Positions 44,797 to 54,784 of a stretch of 64,000 nt of DNA are shown one piece after another. Below the pieces are notes generated by a model. That model was given only the letters and a program-made list of their open reading frames with translations, was not told the DNA's origin and searched no databases. Position numbers and translations under genes: made by a program. The stretch is from Pyropia haitanensis (Eukaryota; Rhodophyta; Bangiophyceae; Bangiales; Bangiaceae): positions 868,001-932,000 of the forward strand of contig SDUX01000010.1 of the NCBI GenBank assembly GCA_008729055.1, written 5' to 3'. Positions within the stretch are counted from its first letter, which is position 1. Every line of letters starts with the position of its first letter.

Positions 44797-45787
44797 CCGC
44801 GTCTTGCGTGTGTTGAGTATTGTTTTGGCGCTGTTGAATGCAGCGAAGTTATCGTCCCCTTTCTTGCCGCTGGTGTGTCACACTCTTCCCGTACCGCTCC
44901 CCTCTACCCCCCGCACGCCCAACACCCACCTCAGCACGGGGGGGAGCAGCTTCCAGCTCACGTCGCACCGCGGACGGGGTCTTGGGAGGGCCACTGCGCC
45001 ACTGTCGCAGCTGCCGCGACGGTCGCGTCAGCAGAGCCGCACCCCGCCGGCGATCCTTGCCCCGCGCCAGCCGGCGGTGAGAGCGGGGGTGACGGTGGGG
45101 TCCGTCGCTACGGGAGGAGGGGGAGGTAGGGTAGGTGCGCGGGCGGCGATGCGCGCCGTCGGCGGCGGCCGTCCTTGTCACCGCCCGCGCATGCCCATAC
45201 CCCTCACTGCTACCTCAGCTGCCGCCGCCACAACGGCCACAATCCCCATGGCGGCTGCCGTCGCCACTGCTGCCACCCCCTCCCCCCCCCACTTCCCACC
45301 TGTCACCGCTGCCGCCGCCGCCACATCGTCACTGCATCTATCTCCGCCACCACCAGGCCGCCTCCATGCGCTCGTCGGCCTCGCGGGTGGGACGACCCAG
45401 ACGGGACCGCCATCGGGGATCGACGGCCGTCCTCAAGCTGAGACAACAGGGTCCCTACCCCGCCTTTTCGCAGTAAGGCCCCATGAAGAACCCTGGGAGA
45501 GGTGCTGGGTGCCCGCCAATCACGTAGTCACCGCTGCCGTGGCCGGCGTCGCCACATGCTAGTAGTGTGTCGGCGCCGTCTCCATCAACGGGCGACCAGC
45601 ACCACCACAACGTTGGTAACGATAACGGGGTGCAGGCTTAACGCGTGGGTATGGCCGCCCCCACCCCCGGAGGCACCTTGTCCCGTTCCCAGCAGGCGTG
45701 AAGCCCAAGATGATGCGTCACTGCTGGTTGCGCCACATCACAGAAGTCGGGCCGCTTCCCTTCGCGCCCCACCGCGTCCCAGCACCC
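44797..45787. other. Intergenic region between convergent genes
   Basis: Separates the 3' ends of RPT2 and GCN5. It has C-rich and CGC-rich stretches but no coding signal. Confidence 0.45.
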
Positions 45788-47380
45788 TTACAACTTGCTG
45801 AGGAAGACGCGCTCCAACTGCCCGGCCATCTCCGTCACGTAGTGCGCTTTGCCATTGTAGGTGCGGCAGTTCTCCACCATGCGCTTCAGGTCTGCCAAGA
45901 AAATATTCTTGGTGACGTACCACCCCTCGTTCAGCCGTTCCTGGATGGAGCTCAGGTCAATCGGGTCCTTAATAACCGTGTAGTAGTCGATGGCGCCCGT
46001 CGCTTCCGGGTTGACAGGCTCCAGGAACGGCCACGCGCTGTTGTGCGCCTTGAGCTGGTCCAAGACGGACTGCAGGTGCTTCTTCAACGCCGCTTGTGCG
46101 GCGGGATCCCGGGACGTCACCCCCGACGCCGCGCCACCGCGGGTAGACGGCGCAGCGCCGCCTCGGCCATCCTTGCGCCACGAGATATCGGCTAGTCCGG
46201 GGATCGCGTCAATTGGCAGCCCACGGCGCAGCAACGTCTCGTTCAAGCCAGGGTACACAACATGACTAAGGCTCACCTCCTTTAGCTTCTCCGCCAGCGC
46301 GCACTTTTGGGCCTTGAGCAGCAGCGGCACGTTTAGGTAGTCGACCTGGGGGTGCAGCTTGCACTCCATCAGCAGCACCCCCTCATAGTCCTTGATGCGC
46401 CCTTGCCACAGCTCAAATGGGAGCGTAATTTTCTTCGAGAACCCCTGCTTCTTAAAGTACGGCACCGCGTTGTTGTCCGCGCAGGTGAGCAAATGGGTGA
46501 GGCCACACCGCTTGGCCCGCTCCTTCACGTGCGCCATCAGGCGCGTGCCGTACCCCCGCTCCTGACCGGTCTGGGAAATGGCGAGGAAGGCCACCTCGGC
46601 AAACCGTTGGTCTTTGAACGGCCGATAGCAGCAGCCGCCCATGACCGTATCTCCGTCAGCCGCCTCAAACCCGATGCCCGACGCCGAGGAACCCTGCTTC
46701 ATGACCGCCAGCGACTCGTGCTTGCGGTCAAACACCAGGCGGGTGACGTACGCCCGGGGCATGTTGGGCAGCTGCTTAATAAACACGTTCTTCAGGCCGA
46801 GCAGGTTCACCAGCGCCGCCCGGGAGCCGTCATTGACGACCACCCGGAACTTCACCTCCCCCCTCGCCTCCATCTGCGTCATCCGCACCCACCGCTGCAC
46901 ATACGGGTGCTGCGAGTCCGCGCCGAGGATGTCCCGCGTCGGCTGCGTCCACGCGCCCGGCGGGGGCGGCCGCGGGCGCTTGCTCGGCAGCACCGGCGGC
47001 AGCGGCTGAAGGTAAAACACGTCCCGGCAGGCATCCACGTCGTTCACCAGCGGCTGGTCATCGGCAGTCCGCAGGACCGTCGACAGGGCCACGGGGGGGG
47101 GCACGTCGTTGACGACGGGCGCCACCGTCTGCGGCACGGGGCGGCGCAAGCCGCCACCGCCAAGCCCGTTGGCAGCGCCATGGAAGGAAAAGCCAGCGCC
47201 GCCGACGGGCATGCCGTCGGCCGCTCCGCCGCGGCGGCCGTCGGCGCCGCCGCCGCCGCGACCGCCCGCGCCAGGGCGCGGCCGCCCGACGGGCCCAGCC
47301 GGCGTGGCGCGTCGATGGTAAGGACGGCTAAATGGGCGACCGTCCGGCTGCGTGCCTACGGCCTGGCCGCCTCGGACCAT
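45788..47380 (-). CDS. GCN5: Histone acetyltransferase GCN5 (GNAT plus bromodomain)
   Basis: Catalytic subunit of SAGA/ADA-type complexes; acetylates histone H3 tails using acetyl-CoA. The start at 47380 has context GCACCATGG and gives 530 residues. The first 130 or so are Gly/Arg/Pro-rich. The acetyltransferase domain shows FRVVVNDGSRAALVNLLGLK, FAEVAFLAISQTGQERGYGT (catalytic Glu and the acetyl-CoA Q-x-x-G-x-G loop), and LTCADNNAVPYFKKQGF. A linker (YPGLNETLLRRGLP) leads to the bromodomain: WPFLEPVNPEATGAIDYYTV, IKDPIDLSSIQERL, and NCRTYN with the acetyl-lysine-binding Asn. The frame is intact and uninterrupted. The animal-type PCAF N-terminal domain is absent, as in plants and fungi. Confidence 0.96.
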   Translation of the reverse strand: MVRGGQAVGTQPDGRPFSRPYHRRATPAGPVGRPRPGAGGRGGGGADGRRGGAADGMPVGGAGFSFHGAANGLGGGGLRRPVPQTVAPVVNDVPPPVALSTVLRTADDQPLVNDVDACRDVFYLQPLPPVLPSKRPRPPPPGAWTQPTRDILGADSQHPYVQRWVRMTQMEARGEVKFRVVVNDGSRAALVNLLGLKNVFIKQLPNMPRAYVTRLVFDRKHESLAVMKQGSSASGIGFEAADGDTVMGGCCYRPFKDQRFAEVAFLAISQTGQERGYGTRLMAHVKERAKRCGLTHLLTCADNNAVPYFKKQGFSKKITLPFELWQGRIKDYEGVLLMECKLHPQVDYLNVPLLLKAQKCALAEKLKEVSLSHVVYPGLNETLLRRGLPIDAIPGLADISWRKDGRGGAAPSTRGGAASGVTSRDPAAQAALKKHLQSVLDQLKAHNSAWPFLEPVNPEATGAIDYYTVIKDPIDLSSIQERLNEGWYVTKNIFLADLKRMVENCRTYNGKAHYVTEMAGQLERVFLSKL

Positions 47381-48398
47381 GGTGCGCGGAGACCGGGGGG
47401 GGCGTGACCAACGCTGTGGCGGTGAGAGGGAGCTCCAAGCGACAGTGCCGCACGGAGCGCGCGAGTCTCGCAGTGCGCGCTGGCAACAAACGCCTCCACG
47501 ACGTTGCGCGCCAAAAGATCCGCCGCTATGGGTTCTGTGGGTTACCTGTGGCGTGGGGCCCCGGCAGAGCGGCCCCTCGCCCCTGCAGCAGACCCCGGCA
47601 GTGCTGGCGAGGCGCCTGGAGGAGTGAAATTCAGACAATGAGGAGAAATCTCGCCCAATCTCGTCCGTCCTCGCAAAGTACCTACCTTCTTGGCTGGTTC
47701 CGCGGCGGCTGGTCAGCCCTTCGCCAGCGTGCGCATCGACGCACTCGCTGCGGGGCTGTTGAACCACGAGGCCACCCGGCGGCTTCATCTCATTCCTGGG
47801 AGGTCTCCCTGTTGCAGTCTCATTCATGAGCAGTAGGCCTCCACGCACGTCGAGCGGGGCGGCGGACAAGTGGGCGCGGGCCGCTTGAAAGCCTGACCTT
47901 CATCCCAGAGCTTGCTCAGTGAGCCTTGCTGTGGTCGCCAGTGGAAGGAAGCGGTGGGCTGCACACAGCCAAGCCCAGCACCCTGGGAGCGCATGCGCAG
48001 CGCAGAGGAGTAGGCGAGCGGATGGCATCTGCGGACGAGGGACCCCAAGAGAATATGCGGCTACGACATACGCAAACACGGTGCCCCACCACCGCCGACC
48101 CGTCAAGCTGTGTTCCTTTACTTGTCTGCCTGCAACGTGTGCAGCGCGCTGCGCGGCTGCGGTTGATACCCACCCCCCCCGCGGCGCCAACAGCCTCGCT
48201 GGCGCCGCCCCAACCCTCCGACCTCAGACTGCGCACGCGTCTACGCCCCCCCCCCACTGCAGCGCACCGCCCCCGGCACGCCGCCTACCCCGTGGCGCAC
48301 CCAACCCCGCATTGGGAGATCCGGTCCATTCGTTCTCACCACCACCGTCCCCCCCCACCCTCCCCCCCCCTTCCCCCCCCTCCCTGGGCCCCCCCGCT
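47381..48398. other. Intergenic region
   Basis: 5' flank of GCN5 and 3' flank of the secreted Cys-rich gene. Mixed composition, C-rich towards 48160-48395. No recognisable frame. Confidence 0.45.
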
Positions 48399-49136
48399 TT
48401 AGTCTTTCGATGTGCGGTTGTACGCGTCCCACATGGCCCAATAGTAAGCCCATCGGTACTCGTTGGGGCGCCCATACTTGGCGCGCAGCTCCGCCTCCCG
48501 TTCGGGCGTCCGCCCCGCCGCGCGGCCGCGCGGCAGCGGCTCGATGGTCGCGCACAGGTCGGCGTGGCGGCCCGACGCGTCGAGCGGCAGGCACAGCCCT
48601 CCCGCCCCGTCGTCGTCGTCCTCCGCCGCCGCGCACTTCATGCCCGCCAGGCACGTGACGCCGGGCCCGTCGCATCGCCCACACGGCGGCGCCGGCGAGC
48701 GGCAGCGGCTGCCGCTGCGGGCGTCGCCGCCGCCGCCACCGGGCGGCGCCGCGCACGTCGTGCCCGCCTCGCACTCGGTCGCGTAGTCACAAGGGGTGCC
48801 ACGCGCGGCGCCGCCGCCGCCGTACGTATCGGCACCGGCGCCGTTGCCGTAGCTGTCGCCGCCATCGCCGCCGTAGCTGTCGCCGCCATTCGCGGTGGCC
48901 AGGTACGTGCCGCCGTTCACGGGCACATACGCATCGACGGGCGGGTTGTCCCCAGCGGGGGCGGCGGTCGGGGTGGCGGCGGCGGGCGATGCCGACGGGG
49001 TGGCCTTGGCGGGCGGGTCCTTGGCAGCCGCCGGCGCGGCGGCGGCGGCGACGGCGACCATGGCCACCGCCACCAACGCGGCGGTAGTGGCCGTGGCCGT
49101 GGCCACCGCCCAGCGGCGGTGGAGTGCAGCCACCAT
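48399..49136 (-). CDS. Secreted Gly/Tyr- and Cys-rich protein, unknown function
   Basis: A 245-residue protein starting at 49136 after a CT-rich leader. Residues 8-40 are a basic start and a long Ala/Val-rich hydrophobic stretch, a signal peptide or anchor. Next come a Thr/Pro/Ala-rich spacer and a Gly-Asp-Ser-Tyr repeat (GGDSYGGDGGDSYGNG). Then follows a Cys-rich domain of about 80 residues with PCDYATECEAGTTC, CGRCDGPGVTC and CLPLDASGRHADLC, ten or more cysteines. It ends EREAELRAKYGRPNEYRWAY and a possible N-glycosylation site (NRT). The Cys spacing resembles compact disulfide domains of extracellular proteins, and the Gly/Tyr repeat resembles wall or matrix proteins. No family is recognised. 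Secretion is well supported; a cell-wall role is only a guess. Confidence 0.72.
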   Translation of the reverse strand: MVAALHRRWAVATATATTAALVAVAMVAVAAAAAPAAAKDPPAKATPSASPAAATPTAAPAGDNPPVDAYVPVNGGTYLATANGGDSYGGDGGDSYGNGAGADTYGGGGAARGTPCDYATECEAGTTCAAPPGGGGGDARSGSRCRSPAPPCGRCDGPGVTCLAGMKCAAAEDDDDGAGGLCLPLDASGRHADLCATIEPLPRGRAAGRTPEREAELRAKYGRPNEYRWAYYWAMWDAYNRTSKD

Positions 49137-49220
49137 GGCGAGGGGGTGGAGCAGGAAAAAAGAGAGAGGAGCAAGGGGGGGGGGGGTGAAGGGGAGGAGA
49201 GGGGAGGGGAGGGGAAGGGT
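49137..49220 (-). promoter_or_regulatory. CT-rich leader before the secreted Cys-rich gene
   Basis: On the coding strand the 80 bases before the start codon are almost pure C and T. Similar pyrimidine tracts precede the RPT2, tyrosinase, TMEM16 and unknown 27952-29600 starts. This fits plant-like Y-patch core promoters or pyrimidine-rich 5' leaders. Confidence 0.5.
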
Positions 49221-52200
49221 GGGATCGGACCAACAGCCACACGCCCGTCGCCGCACCACTCCGTCGGCACCCGGAGCGGCGGGAAGGCGTGCCAGCGGCA
49301 GCAGGTGGCAGCAGCAACGGGCGGGCGCTTCACGCTACGGGCGCAGCACGGCGCGGAGAGCCGGCCGCCGGGCGCGCGGTGCAGTGTCGGGCCTAGCCGC
49401 TCGCGGACAGCGGCGGTGTGTCCGCGGTCGGCGGGTGGTGGGTCGAGCGGCGGAGAGAGGGAGAGAGGTGTCGGATGCCGCTGAAGGGCGGGGGGGGGGG
49501 GCTGCCGCCGCCCATGGCGCGCCGGCGGCGGCGCCTCTTGCACCGGTTCCCCCGGTCCGCGGCTTGCCCGCCGCTGCCGCCGCCGTCACGGGCGCGGCCG
49601 TCCCGGAGGGAGGTGGGGGCACAGCGCACCCCTCCCGCCCACCCCGCGCGGGCACTGCCCGCGCCACGGCTGGCGTGCTTTCCCCTCCCCCGCCCATCCC
49701 CCCGGCGGTGACGAGGGGGGAGGAGCCCCCGGCGGTGGCGAAGGGGGAGGGGCCCCCGGCGGTGGCGAGGGGGGAGGGGTGAGGAGGGGCGGCGGTACAG
49801 ATTCCCCCACCCCCCCCCCCCCCCTACCCCTCCCTGCATCGCTACCGGGGTTCCCCACGCCTGCCGCCGCCGTCGACCCAAAGGCGCGGCCACCAGTGTG
49901 TGTCCCGGCGGACCGCCCCCTCGTTGCGGAAGAGGTTGGGCGGTGGGAGAAGGGGGGAGTGGCGGATGCTAACGGAGGCGGCAGGGGAGCACAGTGCCCC
50001 CCCCCCTCCACCGGACAATCGGCCGGCGCCCCCCTCCTCCTCTCGCCGCCGACCATGCGCGCCACCCCCTCCCCCGCACCTCCCGTGTCGTCCGCGGCAC
50101 GACCAGCTGGCGGGATGCCGGCGAGGCCGTACCCCCGCGGCGCGCCGCGGCGCGGCGGCACCGCTCCGCTACCGCTGGGGGACGCGAAAGACGAGCAGGG
50201 GGCCGCCGCCGCCGCCACCGCTGCCTCCGCTGCTCCTGCAGGCGCCGCAGCCGGCACGCGGGTGGGGCTGTCGGTGCCGCTGGCGGCACGAGGCGGTGCC
50301 GCCCGCGGCTACCGCAGCGGCGCACGCGGTGTCCCCCTGGGGATGGCCGCGGGCGGCACGCGGCCGCCACGGCCGCTCGCCATTGCCAGGTCATTGCCGC
50401 GCGCGCGCGCGCGTGGCGGCCGCCCCAGCCCGCCCCCGACAGACGGCGCGCCGACGGGGCGGCCAAGGCGCGGGCGGCGGCGGCGCGCCCGGCGGCCGGC
50501 GGGCGGGGGGGGGGGTGCCGCCGCGGCGGCCGCGGCGATGGGCGTGTGCCGGCGGCGGGGGCGGTGGCCACGGGGCGTGCCGCCGGCTGGCCGGGCCCCC
50601 CCCCCCGCGTCACGCACCCCCGCCTTGCGCCGGCAGACGCGCCGCGGGCGGGGCGGCCTGGCGGCAGGGCGTGAAAAAAAATGGGGGGGCGGACGCCCCA
50701 GCGGGCGGGCGGGCGGGCGGGACCCGGCGGCGGGGGGGGCCCCCGCCGCGCAACGTGCCGCGGGGCGAGGGGGGGGGGGGGGGGGCGCCGCCGCCATTGC
50801 CCGTCGCGGCGCACGGCAGCCGCCGCGGCGCGCGTGGCGCGGCGGCCGCGGCGGCGGCGCCGCCGCGGCGACGCGCGCGGCGCCGTCACTGGCGCGGCGG
50901 CTGTCGTTGACGCGCCGCTGCGCGGCGGCGGCGCCGGGCGGCCGTCGTCCGAGCCCGGCGGGCGGGTGGAGGGGGGACGGCCGATGCCGTCACGCTCGGG
51001 CGAGCGTACCCGACCAGGGGAGGGGCTGGGGGGCCACTTGCCGGCGTCACTCGGTCGCCGCCGCGGGCCACCCGCTTGGCCGCTGAGCAAGGGCGTAGGA
51101 GGGGGGGGTGGTGCCCATGGTCCCGATCGCACCACCGTCGATGTCTCGCCCGCCGGGCTAGTAGTAGACGTCTGCGCTCCTTGCCAGCTTGTCCGCCCCC
51201 TGCACGACCCGCCCCCGCCGTGAGGGGGGGCAGGTGGCCGGCGTGTGGCGGCCGCCGCCGGCCGGCCGCCGCCTCCCCTGGGACGCACCGCAGGCTACCA
51301 CCCGCCGACCGCTGGGTCGCGCCGAGGGGGCGGGTCACTGGGCTGTGGCTGTCTTCCCCCCACCCCGTATGACAAGGCGGAAGGGGGGTGGGGGGGGGGG
51401 GCCAAAGCCCAAACACCCGGCCGTGCCCCCCCTTCCACGCTGCCGGCCGCCAGCGCGGCGGCTCGCCTCGCCGCGCGCGGTGGCTCGCGCCGCCACGTGC
51501 GGCGGCGGCGGCCGCCACCCACCCCGCTCCCCGCCGCTTCCCTCCCAGCCGCCCGGCCGCCCAGCCGCCCGGCCGCCCGTCACGGGTGTGGTCCACGCGT
51601 GGCGGCGGCCGCGCCGTGCGGCCGCCCGACGCGGCTGCCTGCGACGGGCGTGGCGCGGGCTGGGGGAGGCGGCGTGGGCGGGGGGGGGGGGAATGGAAGG
51701 AGGGGGGGGGGGGGGCAGCAGCGGCGTGGGTGCCCCGGCACGCGACCTGCCTCACCCCCCCACCCCCCCCATCCTCCTCTTCTTTCTTTTTGCCCGGGTA
51801 AGGTTAGGATGGGAACGCTGACGGGCTTTCGGCCTGTCTGTTTGTCTTTCCCGCTTTTTGTACTTTGGTTGTTGGTTGTTGTTTGTTTTGGCCTTCTTTT
51901 TTTCCGCCACGCCGGCCGCCTCGGGGTCTGCACCCCACCACCCATGCCTCCGCCACGGATGCCGATGCGGGCGCCTCCAACGCGGCCGCCCCCAGCAGCG
52001 CCGCCGCCGGCCGCGGCGTGCGCGCCGCGCACGCGCGCCGTTGCCGCCCGTGGCCGTCTCGCGTGCGCCGGCGCCGTGGCCCCCCCCTCCCTCCCGTCCG
52101 TGCCGCCCGCACGCACGGACCGGTCGTCGCCTCGCCGCCCGTCGCTGCGCCGCCCCCCCCCCCCGAAACGACGGCCGGTGCGCGGCAGGCGGGACGGCGG

Positions 52201-52814
52201 GGATGGCGGCAGCGGCCGGCAGTGGTGCCCATGGCGCGGTGGCGGACACGGGCGGGGATATGGAGGGGGGCCGGGAGGGGGGGGGTGGGCGCGGCGGGTG
52301 GGGAGCGGCCCCGCCATCGCGGCCTTGACACCCGCGGCGCGTCTTAATGGGCGTTTGCTCGCCTCTCCCCTCCCCCCCCCTCCGCGTTTTCTCCAGTGAG
52401 TCTGCCGCCTGTCAAGTAGGTTGGCGTGTGTGCGGGGGTGGCACCATGCGGCGCCCCTGCGACGGCCGGGTGGGGCACCGCTGGCCGCGCGGGGCGGCAC
52501 GGTGGCGCTTGGTGCAGGCCTGGCGTCGGCTGCGGAGGCGGCCGTCTACATGAGCGTGTCGAGTGCGGCACTGTGGCCGCGCCCAACGGCCAAGGCTGGC
52601 AGGCACGCACGCGCCTGGAGTCCGCCGTTACGCCCCCCTCTTCCCCCCCACTTTCTCTTTCTGTTTGCAAGTCCCCCCCGCGTCTTCCCCCCCTCCCCCT
52701 CTACCCGTCGTTCCCGCCCCCCACGCCCGTGTCCCGCGTTGAGCTGCCGCGGTGGGGAAGTGTGGTTGGGCTCAAAGTCTGTTGTGCGAGCTCAGCGGGC
52801 TGTGCGCGGCGAAG
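49221..52814. other. Long GC-rich intergenic stretch
   Basis: About 3.6 kb with open frames in all directions but no domain. It has a three-copy 27-bp tandem repeat at 49699-49779, G runs at 50500-50510 and 50770-50785, and GGGC repeats at 50700-50720. A lower-GC patch at 51780-51905 on the plus strand is T-rich. The last 200 bases are C/T-rich and lead to the tyrosinase start. Confidence 0.4.
49699..49779 (+). repeat. Three-copy 27-bp tandem repeat
   Basis: Units start at 49699, 49726 and 49753, each about CCCCCGGCGGTGGCGAGGGG plus seven purines. Copies differ by a few bases. The 27-bp period keeps frame, but no gene is supported here. Confidence 0.75.
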
Positions 52815-54200
52815 ATGTTCCAGCGGCGGGTGCCTGCGACGGGGTTGATGGTGGCGGCGGGGGCAGTGGCGGCGGTGGCAGCGGCGGCGGCGGTGGCGGC
52901 GACGCTCGGCGGCGACACGGTGGGAGCGGGGGCGTCGGCGGCGGGGCGTGGCCGCGGGGATGGCCCCCACGCGCACCTGCCGCTGCTTGAGGTGGAGCGC
53001 CGCGACCTCGCGGCGCGCATCGCGGCGGCCCGTCCTGGCGAGCGGGTCCACTTTGAGGTGGCCGACTGGGTGGCGGCGATGAAAAACTACCATGTGGAGC
53101 TGTCCCCCCACGAGCTGGACGTCCTCTCCCGCGGGGGGTCGCACGAGGAGGTGGCTGCGGGGCTGGAGGAGGTCCGCCTGGCGGGCCTCGCGTCGGTGCG
53201 GGCGGTGGCGCCGCCGCTGACCAGCGGCCTGTGCACCAACGACTACCGCGCGCGTAAGGAGGCGGGCGACATGTGGCCGAGCGAGCGGTGGGCGTGGACG
53301 CAGGCCATGGTCCGCCTCCACGAGCTGCAGGGCGCCAACAACCGCACCGTCTTTGAGCAGCTGGTGGAGCTTCACAGCGACAACGCCGCTGAGGCGCACG
53401 GGTCGGCGCAGTTTCTGCCGTGGCACTACTTTTTCCTCATCATCATTGAGACGGCGCTCCGTGCCATTGACCCGTGGGTGACGCTCCCGTACTGGGCGTG
53501 GTCTCGCGACGCCGTGGCGCCGTACAACGCGCCCGTCTGGGAGGACTGGTTCCTCGGCAAGTCGGTCAGCGGGCGGTGCATCCAGACCGGGCCATTTGTC
53601 AACTGGACCACCAACGTGCCGGTCAACCACTGCGTGCTGCGGGGCTTCACGTCGGGGCCCAACGGGTCGATGGACTTTGCGCTCGAGGACGAGGCGACGG
53701 TCAACGCGCTCGTCGCCGACGCGTCGCTGAACTTTTCCGAGTGGGCAGACACGTGGGAGATTACGCACGGCGGTCCGCACCTAGCGGTCGGCGGCGCGAG
53801 GGTGCGGGGGGATATGTTCCGGGTGTCGCGGTCCCCCAACGACATTGTCTTCTTCCTGCACCACGCGTACGTCGAGAAGGTGTGGCGCGACCGGCAGGCG
53901 GCGCAGGGGGCGACCTACTCGGGCACCCACCGCGGGACTCCCGTGTCGGTCAATGACATGCTCGCCCCGTTTGACCTCCCCGTGTGGCGGGCGGTGTGGG
54001 ACCGTTGCGTGTGGTACCGGCCGACGACGCGGAGCTTCCCGGGCGGCGCGCCTGCCGCGTCGAGCCGCATCTCTCGCGCGACGCGCGCCCGCCAGACGGG
54101 GCTGCTCAAGACCTTTTTCCGCGAGAATGGGCTGGCGGGCAATGCGGAGAAGGTTGTCGCGGCGCAGAACGTGATGGCCAGGGCTGCCAGGAACGCGTAA
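52815..54200 (+). CDS. Tyrosinase-family copper oxidase with signal or membrane anchor
   Basis: A type-3 dicopper enzyme (tyrosinase/catechol oxidase family) that oxidises phenols to quinones. The frame is intact, 461 residues from the ATG at 52815. Residues 10-35 are an Ala/Val-rich hydrophobic segment, so the enzyme is probably secreted or anchored facing outside. The CuA site has His in ELHSDNAAEAHGS and FLPWHYFFLIIIE. The CuB site has ITHGGPHLAVGG and the signature SPNDIVFFLHHAYVEKVW. Several N-glycosylation sequons (NRT, NWT, NGS, NFS) support an extracytoplasmic location. A C-terminal Arg-rich tail follows the core. A cysteine pair (GRC, NHC) lies between the copper sites. The substrate cannot be told. 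Algal wall phenolics are possible. Confidence 0.9.
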   Translation: MFQRRVPATGLMVAAGAVAAVAAAAAVAATLGGDTVGAGASAAGRGRGDGPHAHLPLLEVERRDLAARIAAARPGERVHFEVADWVAAMKNYHVELSPHELDVLSRGGSHEEVAAGLEEVRLAGLASVRAVAPPLTSGLCTNDYRARKEAGDMWPSERWAWTQAMVRLHELQGANNRTVFEQLVELHSDNAAEAHGSAQFLPWHYFFLIIIETALRAIDPWVTLPYWAWSRDAVAPYNAPVWEDWFLGKSVSGRCIQTGPFVNWTTNVPVNHCVLRGFTSGPNGSMDFALEDEATVNALVADASLNFSEWADTWEITHGGPHLAVGGARVRGDMFRVSRSPNDIVFFLHHAYVEKVWRDRQAAQGATYSGTHRGTPVSVNDMLAPFDLPVWRAVWDRCVWYRPTTRSFPGGAPAASSRISRATRARQTGLLKTFFRENGLAGNAEKVVAAQNVMARAARNA

Positions 54201-54784
54201 ACATGTTCATAGAGTGGACGGGTCAGGGTGCCCCGTGGGTTGGCTTTGGCCGCGGACCACACCAACGGGCGGGTGTGCCTCCGCTCTGGCGCTCTGTGAA
54301 GCGCGCTATGGCCAGCGCTCCAACTGTCTGTGCACAGGTCGAGGAGATGGGTCCCCTTTTCGGTAGGCCGGCCGCGCTGGGCATCGCGTGACTCCTCCCC
54401 GGAACCAGGGTCGGGTGGCTTGCAAGAGTGAATAGATGGACGGGTGGGTGGGACGTTTGGTAGCTCGATGCGCCATCGCGGTCGGTGGGCTATATACAAG
54501 CGCATACCTCCGGACTGTCAGAGCACTCCATGGTATCGTGTCGCTTGTCGGGCAGCAAACAGAGCCCCCCCCCCCCCTACAATAAGGACGAGGTCAATGA
54601 ACAATAAAAACAAAAAGTACTGGAACAAGGTCACGGGTGCAAATGACAAACAAGGGAGAGAGCTGACGCTCCCGAGGCACACTGGGACATCCAGTGTCGT
54701 CAACTGCAAAAGCCTCGGCACGAACAACGAGCCCCGCGTTGCGAGCGACACCGATAAAAGGGAGGCGCCCCGGCCCCGACGCAC
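54201..54784. other. Intergenic region between convergent genes
   Basis: 3' flanks of the tyrosinase and the SR kinase. AATAAA at about 54603 on the plus strand may be a polyadenylation signal for the tyrosinase. No gene is seen. Confidence 0.45.
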
